From: Gammaproteobacteria bacterium
GTDB lineage: Bacteria; Pseudomonadota; Gammaproteobacteria; Arenicellales; UBA868
DNA length: 64,000 nucleotides
Reading direction: 5' to 3'
Assembly (NCBI GenBank): GCA_022450155.1
Contig: JAKUQR010000002.1
Span: 62,001-126,000, forward strand
Position 1 is the stretch's first letter. Every line of letters starts with the position of its first letter. The position numbers and the translations under genes are program-made. The notes beneath the pieces were generated by a model. That model saw only the letters and a program-made list of their open reading frames with translations, had not been told where the DNA came from and ran no database searches. Shown here piece by piece: positions 9,067-18,278 of the stretch.

Positions 9067-9081
9067 ACCAAGGAACCCCAG

Positions 9082-10566
9082 ATGGCTGAGCTCAAGAATT
9101 ATCAGATGTACATCAATGGAGAGTGGCTAGCAGCTCAAAGTGGCAAGACTTTTGAGAGCATCAATCCTTCAGACGGAAAACCCTGGGCGGTGATCCCTGA
9201 GGCAGATGAAGCCGATGTCGACGTTGCAGTCAAGGCCGCACACCGTGCATTTACTGAAGGTCCCTGGTCAACAATGACCGCCACGGAACGGGGCAAGCTG
9301 ATACACCGACTTGGCGATGTCCTGGCCGAACACTCCGAATCGCTCGGCCATTGCGAAACCGTGGACACGGGTAAACTGTTCAAAGAAACCCGCTGGCAGG
9401 CGCGTTATATATCGGACTACTTTTACTACTATGCCGGCCTGGCCGACAAGGTCAGTGGAGAAACGCTTCCCATAGACAAACCCAATATGTGGACTATGAC
9501 AATACGCGAGCCACTGGGGGTCGTTGCCGCTGTAGTCCCTTGGAATTCCCAACTTTTTCTGGTTGCCGTCAAAATCGGACCAGCCCTCGCCGCCGGCAAC
9601 ACAGTCGTACTCAAAGCATCCGAACATGCCTCGGCGCCGATGCTGGAATTCGCCAAGGTATTCGAAGAGGCTGGTTTCCCGCCCGGGGTTTTCAACGTGA
9701 TTTCAGGTCACGGTGAACCCTGCGGCCGTGCGCTCACTACGCACCCGCTGGTTGATAGGATCAGTTTTACCGGTGGCTCTGAAACGGCCCGCCATGTGAT
9801 CAGAAATTCTGCTGAAAATTTCGCACAAGTTTCACTGGAGTTAGGAGGCAAATCACCTGTGGTGGTTTTCGATGATGCTGACCTTGAAAGTGCAACCAAC
9901 GGTGTGCTGCTGAGCATATTCAGTGCCAGCGGTCAGAGCTGTGTTGCCGGTTCAAGGCTGCTTCTGCAAGAGTCTATTCACGACGAAGTCCTTGCGCGGG
10001 TCGCAGAAAAAGCAAGCAAGATCCGGATCGGGGATCCTCTTGACGAGAACAGCCAGATGGGCCCGCTGGCGACGCGTGCACAGCTCGACAATATCGACTC
10101 CATGGTCGCTGATGCCATAGCCAACGGCGCGACCCTTGTGCATGGAGGCCAACAGCCTGCCGGCATGGGAGACGGTTGGTACTACGAACCCACGGTCGTG
10201 GCATGTCCGGACCAGCGGATCGGTATCGTCCAGCGCGAGCTCTTCGGACCGGTCGTCAGTGCACTGCGCTTTACCGATGAAGCCCACGCTCTCCAGCTCG
10301 CCAACGACACTCGTTTTGGGCTCGCTGCAGGCGTCTTCACAGCAGATATCGGGCGTGCTCTGCGAATAACCAAGGGCCTTCGCAGTGGCATTGTCTGGGT
10401 CAACACTTACCGGATGGTCTCACCACTTGCCCCATTCGGCGGTTATAAGGACAGTGGCTACGGCCGCGAATCCGGCCGCGAGGCGATCTATGACTACACT
10501 CGACCCAAAACGGTCTGGCTGAACACTTCGCCCGATCCCATCACCGATCCCTTTGTCATGCAGTGA
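9082..10566 (+). CDS. NAD(P)-dependent aldehyde dehydrogenase
   Basis: 494 residues with the full aldehyde dehydrogenase set: Asn154 (VPWNSQ), Lys178 (VLKASE), FTGGSETAR at 229-237, catalytic Glu253 (SLELGGKSP) and Cys287 (SGQSCVAGSR). The C-terminus carries PFGGYKDSGYGRE. It oxidises an aldehyde to an acid. Resemblance is to betaine- or gamma-aminobutyraldehyde-type class enzymes, but the substrate is not fixed by sequence. It is co-directional with ridA and probably co-transcribed with it. Confidence 0.93.
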   Translation: MAELKNYQMYINGEWLAAQSGKTFESINPSDGKPWAVIPEADEADVDVAVKAAHRAFTEGPWSTMTATERGKLIHRLGDVLAEHSESLGHCETVDTGKLFKETRWQARYISDYFYYYAGLADKVSGETLPIDKPNMWTMTIREPLGVVAAVVPWNSQLFLVAVKIGPALAAGNTVVLKASEHASAPMLEFAKVFEEAGFPPGVFNVISGHGEPCGRALTTHPLVDRISFTGGSETARHVIRNSAENFAQVSLELGGKSPVVVFDDADLESATNGVLLSIFSASGQSCVAGSRLLLQESIHDEVLARVAEKASKIRIGDPLDENSQMGPLATRAQLDNIDSMVADAIANGATLVHGGQQPAGMGDGWYYEPTVVACPDQRIGIVQRELFGPVVSALRFTDEAHALQLANDTRFGLAAGVFTADIGRALRITKGLRSGIVWVNTYRMVSPLAPFGGYKDSGYGRESGREAIYDYTRPKTVWLNTSPDPITDPFVMQ

Positions 10567-10720
10567 TCCCTGGCAGACCGAACAGAGGAAAGTAACCACC
10601 CTGACCTGGGTCAGGATAACAAGGACTACTCGATCCGTTGGTATTGATCGATAGTGCTAGACTTCAGGTAGATACGGCCTGCCTTTTGCAAGCTTTGAGC
10701 GTAAGGAAACGGCGTTAATC

Positions 10721-11797
10721 ATGAAATTTCAACTCGTCATCAACATGGCGCGCTTGTCGGCTAAAACCGACATGAAAGATATGGCCCGGCACACGTTGGA
10801 GATGGTACAGATGGCAGATAAGGCAGGTTTTGAAAGCGCCTGGGCCGCCGAACACCACGCGCTGGAGATGACCATCGCACCCAATCCCTTCCAGATCCTG
10901 ACCTGGTGGGCCGCACACACCAGCCGAATCCGACTTGGAACTGCAGTGGTTGTCGCACCCTACTGGCACCCAATCGATGTGGCCGGAGAAGCTGCTCTGC
11001 TCGACCTGTACAGTGGGGGACGACTTGAATTTGGCATCGGATCAGGTGCCTACCAGCGTGAATTCGACCGCATACGGCCTGGTCTCAAACAATCTGAGGG
11101 TTACAAGTACGTACAGGAAATGCTGCCCGCTGTTAAAGCACTCTGGGCCGGTGACTATGCCCACGACGGTGAGTTCTGGTCGTTCCCAACCGCCACCTCT
11201 GTGCCCAAACCGCTGCAACAGCCCCATCCGCCCATATGGATTGCCGCACGGGCACCGGTGACCTACGAATTCGCGATAAAGAATAATTGCAACATCATGT
11301 CGTGGGCTCTCACCCGCCCGTTCTCGGAGGTGGAAACCTACATGGAACGTTTCGAGACCGCACTTCGGGACAACCCTGGCACAACTCGACCCATTTTCTC
11401 GACGATGCGTTACGCCGCTGTGGTAGAAAATAAGAACCAGATCGATGAGGCCGTCACCTCCGTCTACCGGCAGCTGGGTCAGTTCGAAAACCTGTTTAAG
11501 AACCTAGGGAACGTTAACGATGGTTTTCCACAGGAAATCGACCTTGCTGATCTTAGCAGTCGCAAAGAATTCAATCGGGATGAACTGGTGAAAAACCTGA
11601 TTTTCGGCACGCCCGATCAGGTTATTTCCAAACTCAAACAGTATCAGGACATCGGTGTCGATCAATTCACCTACTGTGCGAGTTTCGGCCTCAGTCAGGC
11701 TGCACAGAAACGCTCGCTGAAAATGTTCATCAACGAAGTGATGCCCGCATTTGACCAAAGTGCGGCCGGTGCTGCCGAACAACAAATAGCCAGCTGA
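10721..11797 (+). CDS. LLM class flavin-dependent oxidoreductase (luciferase-like)
   Basis: 358 residues. The bacterial-luciferase-like TIM barrel is recognised by WAAEHHALEM (residues 41-50), IRLGTAVVVAPYWHPIDVA, the LDLYSGGRLEFGIGSGAY segment and HPPIWIAARAP. These enzymes use FMNH2 or F420 to oxygenate small molecules such as sulfonates, amines or alkanes. A flavin reductase partner is not seen here. It lies 150 bases after the aldehyde dehydrogenase with its own GTAAGGAAAC ribosome-binding region. Confidence 0.92.
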   Translation: MKFQLVINMARLSAKTDMKDMARHTLEMVQMADKAGFESAWAAEHHALEMTIAPNPFQILTWWAAHTSRIRLGTAVVVAPYWHPIDVAGEAALLDLYSGGRLEFGIGSGAYQREFDRIRPGLKQSEGYKYVQEMLPAVKALWAGDYAHDGEFWSFPTATSVPKPLQQPHPPIWIAARAPVTYEFAIKNNCNIMSWALTRPFSEVETYMERFETALRDNPGTTRPIFSTMRYAAVVENKNQIDEAVTSVYRQLGQFENLFKNLGNVNDGFPQEIDLADLSSRKEFNRDELVKNLIFGTPDQVISKLKQYQDIGVDQFTYCASFGLSQAAQKRSLKMFINEVMPAFDQSAAGAAEQQIAS

Positions 11798-11840
11798 ACT
11801 GTTCACCGGGGACCCGGGTCGCCCGAACTTGCAACGAGTC

Positions 11841-12725
11841 CTACTTTATCCCCAGCTTAGCCCGGGTTTCATCTGCGCTGCAAGGTCGACCGCCCAGCTC
11901 ACGAATTATCCGAACTGCTTTATCGACCAATTCGCCATTGCTCGCGAATACACCTTTTTCCAGATACAGATTGTCTTCCAAACCGACCCGCACGTTGCCA
12001 CCAAGCAGCATCGCCTGCGCCACCATCGGCATCTGGGCACGGCTGATACCGAATCCAGACCAGAATACGTCGGGCGGTAGCTGTCCAACCATCGCGCTCA
12101 TAGTTGCTGGATCAGCCCCCGCACCCCAAGGAATACCCAGACATACCTGATACATGGCCGGCGAATCGATCAAGCCCTCACTGACCAATTGATTGGCAAA
12201 CCTCAGATGACCGAGATCGAATACCTCCATTTCAGTTTTAACACCAATTTCCTGGTAACGCGCGGCCATGCTGCGGAGCATGTTGGGGGTCTGCACATAG
12301 ATAAGGTTGCTATCGCTAAAATTGATAGTGCCACAATCAAGCGAGGCAATATCTGGCCGCAGTAGTTCGACATGAGCCATTCTTGTTTCCGCGTTGACCA
12401 TATCAGAACCCTCACCTGCAATGGTTGGATCATCGTCGTCGACCACAAGATCCCCTCCCATACCCGCTGTCAGATTGATCAATACATCTCGCCCACTGTT
12501 TCGAACCCGTTCCACCGTATCTTTGAACAGGTCGATGTCACGGCTGCCAATACCCGTTTCCGGGTCGCGCACGTGGATGTGGACGATCGCGGCCCCGGCA
12601 TCCGCCGCCTCTATTGCCGCATTAGCAATCTGTTCCGGCGTGACAGGCACGTCGGGATGCTTGCCGACGGTATCACCTGCTCCAGTCACCGCACAGGTGA
12701 CGACCACTTCTCTGTTCATCTCCAT
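11841..12725 (-). CDS. BKACE family (DUF849) beta-keto acid cleavage enzyme
   Basis: 294 residues from the ATG at 12725, which follows AAGGAGAACACC. Zn-binding His49 and His51 are in [11 protein letters not shown] (residues 48-58), with [12 protein letters not shown] next. BKACE enzymes condense a beta-keto acid with acetyl-CoA and release acetoacetate. In carnitine degradation the substrate is 3-dehydrocarnitine and the product betainyl-CoA. The neighbouring carnitine-3-dehydrogenase-like gene makes exactly this kind of beta-keto substrate, so a 3-dehydrocarnitine-like substrate is the best guess. The thioesterase of the pseudomonad operon is not found here. Confidence 0.9.
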   Translation of the reverse strand: MEMNREVVVTCAVTGAGDTVGKHPDVPVTPEQIANAAIEAADAGAAIVHIHVRDPETGIGSRDIDLFKDTVERVRNSGRDVLINLTAGMGGDLVVDDDDPTIAGEGSDMVNAETRMAHVELLRPDIASLDCGTINFSDSNLIYVQTPNMLRSMAARYQEIGVKTEMEVFDLGHLRFANQLVSEGLIDSPAMYQVCLGIPWGAGADPATMSAMVGQLPPDVFWSGFGISRAQMPMVAQAMLLGGNVRVGLEDNLYLEKGVFASNGELVDKAVRIIRELGGRPCSADETRAKLGIK

Positions 12726-12792
12726 GGTGTTCTCCTTATTACTGCTTTCAGTTCCGCCTCTCTCCATTCACAACACTTATTTCTGCATCTTC

Positions 12793-13764
12793 TTAACTCA
12801 TCTCAGGCCAACCATCTTGCCCGGGTGGGTACCAGTATTTATCCAGCACTTTCTGGATTTCCACCAGACACCGGTCACGTCGTTGCTCCAGTTCATTGAA
12901 ATCCCGATCACCCGATTCGACCTCGCAACCGTCTACAATCCTGTTCTTGAGTTCCTCGGTCAACTCGGGGGCTTTCATATGCGACCAGGGTAATTCAAGC
13001 GCCGGTCCGAACTGCTCGATAGTATGGCGCATACCACCTGGCCCCCCAGCCAGATGCCACGCCATAAAAGTGCCCATGAACGCCCATCTTAAACCTGGGC
13101 CTCCAGTGACAGCAGCGTCGATCTCAGATACTGTCGCAATCCCATCATTTATAAGATGAAGCGCTTCCCGGTAGAGCGATTCCTGCAATCTGTCCGCAAT
13201 GTAAGCTTCAACCTCTTTTCTAACATGAAGTGGGCGCATGCCGATCTGGCGATAAAACGCACCGGCGGCACGCACAAACTCGAGGCTGGTCTGCTCACCG
13301 CCCACGACTTCAACCAGCGGCAAAAGATAAACTGGGGCAAAGGGATGACCGATTACCAGTCGCTCCGGTCTCCGGCAGCGAGACTGGAGACGGCTGGGCA
13401 GTAACCCCGATGAACTCGAGGCAACCACAATGTCGCCTTTGGCGTGTCGTCCGATCTCTTCGTGCACAGCAATCTTGAGATCCTCGCGCTCCGGTACGTT
13501 TTCCTGAACAAAATCCGCACCCGCGACAGCAGTCTTAATGTCAGGGACAAATTCCAGTTTGCTGCGATCGGCTTTTTCGTCGAGGCCAGCCTGTTCGAGT
13601 ATCGGCCAGGCGCTGTCAACAGTCTTCAAGACCATCTCAGCCGCAGCAGGGGAAGGATCTGTCACGACCACCGACAGCCCGTGGGCAAGACACCGTGTTG
13701 CCCATCCACTACCGATAACCCCGCCCCCGACCAGCGCTACACGTTGTATTTTTTTAGTTTTCAT
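12793..13764 (-). CDS. 3-hydroxyacyl-CoA dehydrogenase family protein, carnitine 3-dehydrogenase-like
   Basis: 323 residues with an N-terminal Rossmann motif GGGVIGSGWA (13-22) and Asp36 for NAD. The core has QENVPEREDLK, ASSSSGLLPS and GHPFAPVYLLPLVEVVGG. The asparagine/proline pattern in GHPFAPVYLLPLVE and the length near 320 are those of L-carnitine dehydrogenases rather than fatty-acid hydroxyacyl-CoA dehydrogenases. It is 67 bases upstream of the BKACE start and 13 bases after the CaiD-like gene, which supports oxidation of a 3-hydroxy betaine-like acid. Confidence 0.85.
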   Translation of the reverse strand: MKTKKIQRVALVGGGVIGSGWATRCLAHGLSVVVTDPSPAAAEMVLKTVDSAWPILEQAGLDEKADRSKLEFVPDIKTAVAGADFVQENVPEREDLKIAVHEEIGRHAKGDIVVASSSSGLLPSRLQSRCRRPERLVIGHPFAPVYLLPLVEVVGGEQTSLEFVRAAGAFYRQIGMRPLHVRKEVEAYIADRLQESLYREALHLINDGIATVSEIDAAVTGGPGLRWAFMGTFMAWHLAGGPGGMRHTIEQFGPALELPWSHMKAPELTEELKNRIVDGCEVESGDRDFNELEQRRDRCLVEIQKVLDKYWYPPGQDGWPEMS

Positions 13765-13777
13765 GTGTCATCGATTC

Positions 13778-14590
13778 CTATTCACCGCGAAAAACCGGTT
13801 TTCGCTTCTCTACGAAAGCCCGTACCCCCTCTTTCGCATCCTCTGACCTGAGCATTTTGCGATAAACCGGCAGGTCTTCGGTACGCATCGTCTGAAAGGC
13901 TTTCTCCACCGTATCACCTTCGATTGCGCGCAACACTTCTTTTACGGTCTGAACAGCCAGTGGCGCCGAATTGGCAATCTGATCAGCCCATTCACGCGCA
14001 CGTATCATCAGTGTATCTGCCGGTACCACTGCATTGACCAACCCGTGCCGGGCCGCCTCCTCAGCCGGCATCCGGCGACCCAGAAGCAACATCTCCATCG
14101 CTATGTTGTAAGGGAGTCGGCGCGGCAGGCGCTGTATGGCCCCTGCATCCGGTACTATACCCAGCGGCATCTCAGGCAATGCGAACTCGACGTGATCAGC
14201 AGCAATAATCAGGTCGCATGCCATCGCCAGTTCAAACCCGCCGCCTATGGTCAATCCGTTCAGGGCCACGATCACCGGTTTGTTGAGATCCCACATTTCT
14301 GTGAGGCCGGCAAAACCGCCTGGTAGATCAACGTCAGCCTCCCACCAGTTATCCAGTTGCTGCTCACCACTGTCTACTGCTTTCAAGTCCCAGCCGGCTG
14401 AAAAAACCCGATCACCCGTTGCGGTCAGTAAACCTACGCGCAGGGCCGGATCATCGCGCAAAGTCACGATTGCATCATTGAGCATCCGGCTAAGGGTAAA
14501 ATCTATTGCGTTAACTTTGGGCCTGTTCAACGTGATCTCAAGAACCGCACCACGTCGCTCTACCATCAGTTCTTCACTTCGGTCCGTCAT
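13778..14590 (-). CDS. Crotonase, carnitinyl-CoA dehydratase (CaiD)-like
   Basis: 270 residues. Strong CaiD-like features are LEITLNRPKVNAID, FSAGWDLKAVD and GGFAGLTEMWDLNKPVI, together with two acidic residues, Glu120 (GGGFELAMACD) and Glu140 (FALPEMPLGIVPD), spaced as in the E. coli dehydratase. It also ends in the AEKR-type tail FVEKRKPVFRGE. Expected reaction: reversible hydration of a crotonobetainyl-CoA-like thioester. It heads the minus-strand unit followed by the carnitine-dehydrogenase-like and BKACE genes, and is divergent from the acyl-CoA dehydrogenase at 14846. Confidence 0.86.
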   Translation of the reverse strand: MTDRSEELMVERRGAVLEITLNRPKVNAIDFTLSRMLNDAIVTLRDDPALRVGLLTATGDRVFSAGWDLKAVDSGEQQLDNWWEADVDLPGGFAGLTEMWDLNKPVIVALNGLTIGGGFELAMACDLIIAADHVEFALPEMPLGIVPDAGAIQRLPRRLPYNIAMEMLLLGRRMPAEEAARHGLVNAVVPADTLMIRAREWADQIANSAPLAVQTVKEVLRAIEGDTVEKAFQTMRTEDLPVYRKMLRSEDAKEGVRAFVEKRKPVFRGE

Positions 14591-14845
14591 TTTTTCCTCA
14601 CTGCGACCAATCGTCAGGGGTCGCTAAGCCTGGTATCTCTGGTCTAAAGCTGGCGCGATAATAGCGCCTGGACCCAATCTATCGGGCAGGTGATTCTAGG
14701 ACATCGGCGTAAAATCGTCTGTACTTCGATGGAAATTCACGCTACCCCACAATAAGATGATGTACTGAACAAAACGCTCAAGCGCTGCTGTCCGCCGATT
14801 CCGAGGCGGTTTTCAACAGCGCCGTACCATCAAGGCGGGAAGCAA

Positions 14846-16006
14846 ATGGATCTTGAACTCACTGAAGAACAGCGCATGCTGGCCAATTCCGCACGAGCTT
14901 TTGTCTCTGAGGAACTTCTGCCCCACGAAAACGAAGTCGAAAAACAAGGCGAAGTAGCCCCTGAGCTTGGGCAACAGATCACCCGTAAAGCAATCGAGAT
15001 GGGCTTCTATGCTGCTAACCTGCCTGAATCGGTCGGAGGCGGTGGTCTTGACTACACCAGCCTGGCCGTTCTTGAACGGGAATTCGGCAAGGTCTCACAC
15101 GCCCTCAACGGCTTTGCGTGGCGTCCGACGGAACTGCTGATGGCCTGCGAGGGCGACCAGATAGAGCTTTATCTGGACCCCTGCGTTCGAGCGGAAAAAA
15201 CCGAATGTTTTGCCATCACCGAACCCGGTGCCGGATCCGACATCTACTCCATGGCAACCCGGGCAGAAAAGGTCGGGAACGACTGGGTCATCAATGGCTC
15301 CAAACATTTCGTCAGCAGTCACGTCCTGCCGGATTTTGCCATTGTTTTTGCAGTGACTGGGATCGATGAAACCGATCGAGGCCCACGTAAACGGGTCACG
15401 GCGTTTCTGGTTGACCGCGGACATCCGGGTTTTGAGATCGTACGCGGACCCCGCTGTGTCAGCCAGCGCGCCTACCTGAACTTTGTACTGTCTTTCAATG
15501 ACTGCCGTGTCGGACCCGGTCAAGTACTGGGAGAAGAAGGCGAAGGTCTCATCCTGGCAGATAAGTGGATCAAGATGGGGCGGGTCTGGGTGGGTGCCGG
15601 TTGCTGCGGACGGGCGGAACGTCTGCTGGATCTGTCGATCGACTGGGCGGCCAATCGTAAACAGTTCGGCCAGAGCATTGGCAAATTCCAGGGCACATCT
15701 TTCAAACTGGCAGATATGGCGACTGAACTGCAGGCCGCAGACCTGCTGGTCATGCACGCGGCGCACAAGGCAGATCAGAGCCGGATGACCCCTACAGATG
15801 CGGCCATGTGCAAGCTGTATGCGTCTGAAATGCTGCAACGCCTGGCCGACCATGCCGTTCAGATTTTTGGCGGCATGGGTCTGATGGAAGAGCTGCCGGT
15901 TGAACGACTGTGGCGGGATTCTCGTCTGGAGCGCATCTGGGAGGGCACCTCTGAGATTCAGCGACATATCATCAGCCGTGCTCTATTGCGCCCGCTTGGA
16001 GCATGA
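14846..16006 (+). CDS. Acyl-CoA dehydrogenase
   Basis: 386 residues. Family landmarks are CFAITEPGAGSD, NGSKHFVSSHVLPD, NRKQFGQSIGKFQGTSFKLADM and IFGGMGLMEELPVERLWRDSR. The catalytic Glu366 is in the standard RIWEGTSEIQ segment, unlike the other dehydrogenase at 2877. It shares an ATGA overlap with the ADP-forming synthetase downstream, so the two are translationally coupled: acid activation followed by alpha,beta-dehydrogenation, then hydration by the divergent CaiD-like enzyme. Confidence 0.93.
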   Translation: MDLELTEEQRMLANSARAFVSEELLPHENEVEKQGEVAPELGQQITRKAIEMGFYAANLPESVGGGGLDYTSLAVLEREFGKVSHALNGFAWRPTELLMACEGDQIELYLDPCVRAEKTECFAITEPGAGSDIYSMATRAEKVGNDWVINGSKHFVSSHVLPDFAIVFAVTGIDETDRGPRKRVTAFLVDRGHPGFEIVRGPRCVSQRAYLNFVLSFNDCRVGPGQVLGEEGEGLILADKWIKMGRVWVGAGCCGRAERLLDLSIDWAANRKQFGQSIGKFQGTSFKLADMATELQAADLLVMHAAHKADQSRMTPTDAAMCKLYASEMLQRLADHAVQIFGGMGLMEELPVERLWRDSRLERIWEGTSEIQRHIISRALLRPLGA

Positions 16007-18105
16007 CACCCAACCAGAAAGAAAATCTGCAGCGGCTGCTCGCCCCCAGGCACATTGCTTTTGTCGGTGGGAACGAAGCGCTGTATGCTTCACGCCAGTG
16101 TGCAGCCGGTGGCTTCAACGGTCAGATTTGGGGTGTCAACCCAAAGCGCCATCAACTGGACGAACATCCCTGTTTCGCCAGTGTGGATGACCTTCCGGAA
16201 GCACCCGATGCCGCATTTGTTGCAGTGCCGGCGCCCGTGGTCCCCACTGTAGTCGACCAGCTGCGCAAGCGCGGTGCAGGCGGTGTCGTCTGCTACAGCG
16301 CGGGCTTCGGAGAACTGGGCGCCGACGGTGAAGCATTGGAGCAGAAATTGATCGAAGTGTCCGGTGACCTTGCTCTCGTTGGGCCCAATGTGTTTGGCCT
16401 GCTCAATTACATTCAGGGCGCTCATCTGTGGCCTTACAGCCACGGTGGTCAGCGTGTGACCCAAGGTCCGGCAATCATCTCGCAGTCTGGAATGCTGTCG
16501 GGATATCTGCTCACCAATCGGCGATCGGTAAATTTTTCCTACGTGATTGGTGCGGGCAACCAGTCTGTCCTGGGTGTCGAAGACTACCTTGAAGCATTAC
16601 TGACCCGGTCAGAAGTCACCGCCTTCGGCATCTATCTCGAATCGCTTCGAGACATTCCGCGGTTCGCAAAAGCTGCCCTGACCGCGCTGGACCAAAATAG
16701 ACCACTCGTCGTAATCAAGGTCGGGCGCTCTGAGCTTGCCGCCCGCACCACACTGACCCACACCGCATCCCTCGCCGGCAGCGATACCCTTTACCAAGCA
16801 CTGTTTGACCGGCTGGGTGTGGTTCGGGTGTCTACACCCAGCCTGATGCTGGAAACACTCAACCTGCTGACGATCGCGGGGGCACCAGCTGGTCGGAGAC
16901 TGGCCGCTTTTACCTGCTCCGGAGGTGACGTTGCCATGTTGGCTGACCAGGGAGAAGAGTGCGGAATCGACTTCAAAGCCCCTTCGCCTGCAGCCAGGCA
17001 CACTCTCACGACCCTACTGCCGGCCATCGCAACCGTCTCCAATCCGCTGGATTACACCACCCCGATGTGGGGCCACGAGGAAAAGCTCAAACCGGTCTTC
17101 AGCGCACTGGTCGAAGATGATTACGATGCAGCATTACTGGTCCAGGATTATCCCCCACCTCATCTTGAAGAAGACCGCCACCTGTACCAGGCCGACGCGC
17201 GCGCATTTATTCGGGCGACACGTGAAGCAGGCATTCCGGGCGCGGTATGTAGCAGCCTGCCAGAGAACCTTGATGCCCAGATCCAGCAATTCCTGAAAGA
17301 CCACAATACGGCCCCGCTGCAGGGAATCGGTGAGTCCGTACAGGCAATTGCCGCGGCAACCGTGTTTGGTAGGCAGCGCAAAAAACATCTGGCTCAGGCC
17401 CGATCGATCTCATTTGAATTCGCGGGGCGGACTGCCAACAGCGTCACACTCGATGAATGGCAGGGCAAGAAACTGCTGGAAAGCATCGGCATCCCGATTC
17501 CGGCTGGAGAATTGGTCACAGTTGCCGGTGTCTCGGCTGCGGCTGATCAACTGGGCTATCCTGTGGCCCTGAAACTGGTCAGTGCAGACCTGCCGCATAA
17601 GACCGAAGCGGGCGCGGTGAGACTAAACCTTGAGTCGGCAATCCAGGTGAGCGATGCTGCAAAGGCAATCCAGCAGGCGGTGCGAGACTATTCACCAAAC
17701 CTACCGAAAGAGTGCTTCCTGGTTGAAAAGATGGTGGCCAATTCAATCGCTGAACTGCTGGTTGGTATCCGCAATGATGAGCAATTCGGTCACACCCTGA
17801 CACTGGCTAGCGGCGGCGCACTGGTAGAACTGGTAGCCGACAGTGTGACCGTACTTCTACCGACCCCGCGCGAAGAGATCGCTGCAGCGTTGCACTCGCT
17901 GCAGGTGGCCAAACTGCTGCGAGGGTTCCGGAATCGACCCGCCGCAGACGTTGACCGGCTTGTCGACACCATCTGTACCGTCGTTGACTTTGCCCACCGG
18001 CTTGGTGCCAAACTCCATGAACTCGACATCAACCCATTGATTGTCCACCCGGACGGCTGTACCGCGGCCGATGTGCTGCTTCGCGTGGATCCAGAAGCGC
18101 TTTAG
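16003..18105 (+). CDS. ADP-forming acyl-CoA synthetase (acetate-CoA ligase, ADP-forming family)
   Basis: 700 residues in the fused alpha-beta arrangement. A CoA-binding Rossmann domain covers about 10-135 (IAFVGGNEALY), ligase domains cover about 150-450, and the phosphorelay histidine is probably His253 in LTHTASLAGSD. A C-terminal ATP-grasp domain (about 455-700) has PVALKLVSADLPHKTEAGAV and the ending LHELDINPLIVHPDG. The enzyme makes an acyl-CoA from acid, CoA and ATP, giving ADP and phosphate. Coupling to an acyl-CoA dehydrogenase and proximity to CaiD-like and carnitine-dehydrogenase-like genes suggest a carnitine- or dimethylsulfoniopropionate-like acid. That substrate is inference. 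Confidence 0.9.
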   Translation: MTPNQKENLQRLLAPRHIAFVGGNEALYASRQCAAGGFNGQIWGVNPKRHQLDEHPCFASVDDLPEAPDAAFVAVPAPVVPTVVDQLRKRGAGGVVCYSAGFGELGADGEALEQKLIEVSGDLALVGPNVFGLLNYIQGAHLWPYSHGGQRVTQGPAIISQSGMLSGYLLTNRRSVNFSYVIGAGNQSVLGVEDYLEALLTRSEVTAFGIYLESLRDIPRFAKAALTALDQNRPLVVIKVGRSELAARTTLTHTASLAGSDTLYQALFDRLGVVRVSTPSLMLETLNLLTIAGAPAGRRLAAFTCSGGDVAMLADQGEECGIDFKAPSPAARHTLTTLLPAIATVSNPLDYTTPMWGHEEKLKPVFSALVEDDYDAALLVQDYPPPHLEEDRHLYQADARAFIRATREAGIPGAVCSSLPENLDAQIQQFLKDHNTAPLQGIGESVQAIAAATVFGRQRKKHLAQARSISFEFAGRTANSVTLDEWQGKKLLESIGIPIPAGELVTVAGVSAAADQLGYPVALKLVSADLPHKTEAGAVRLNLESAIQVSDAAKAIQQAVRDYSPNLPKECFLVEKMVANSIAELLVGIRNDEQFGHTLTLASGGALVELVADSVTVLLPTPREEIAAALHSLQVAKLLRGFRNRPAADVDRLVDTICTVVDFAHRLGAKLHELDINPLIVHPDGCTAADVLLRVDPEAL

Positions 18106-18109
18106 TCTT

Positions 18110-18277
18110 TTTGTGAATTCCGCGGCATCCAACAGGCCGTTGGCCTGCACTGTGGTAACCGTAATCCAGGCCCACCTCAGGTAACCGCACACGCACGCTC
18201 TATTCCCTCGCGATCAGTCCAGCCAGTGCCACACCGGCAGATCCGCCTCCACCAATGATCAAGTCTGTGCCGTTCAC
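18110..18277 (-). pseudogene. GMC oxidoreductase N-terminal remnant
   Basis: A GTG at 18277, directly after the stop of the 2OG oxygenase, opens NGTDLIIGGGGSAGVALAGL, the Rossmann FAD-binding start of GMC flavoenzymes. An in-frame TAG at 18202-18200 interrupts it. After the stop the same frame continues SVRVRLPEVGLDYGYHSAGQ, corresponding to the family segment SVRVLLLEAGPDYG. Homology then disappears near the end of the synthetase gene, so at most ~55 codons remain of a ~530-codon gene. The junction suggests deletion of the rest. Confidence 0.6.
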
Positions 18278-18278
18278 C

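Noticed and set aside
10590-10620. Small hairpin CCTGAC/GTCAGG after the aldehyde dehydrogenase
   Set aside because: Short stem without a T-tract; too weak to call a terminator.
15095-15967. 290-codon minus frame over the acyl-CoA dehydrogenase
   Set aside because: Exact antisense of a well-supported gene with complete catalytic residues.
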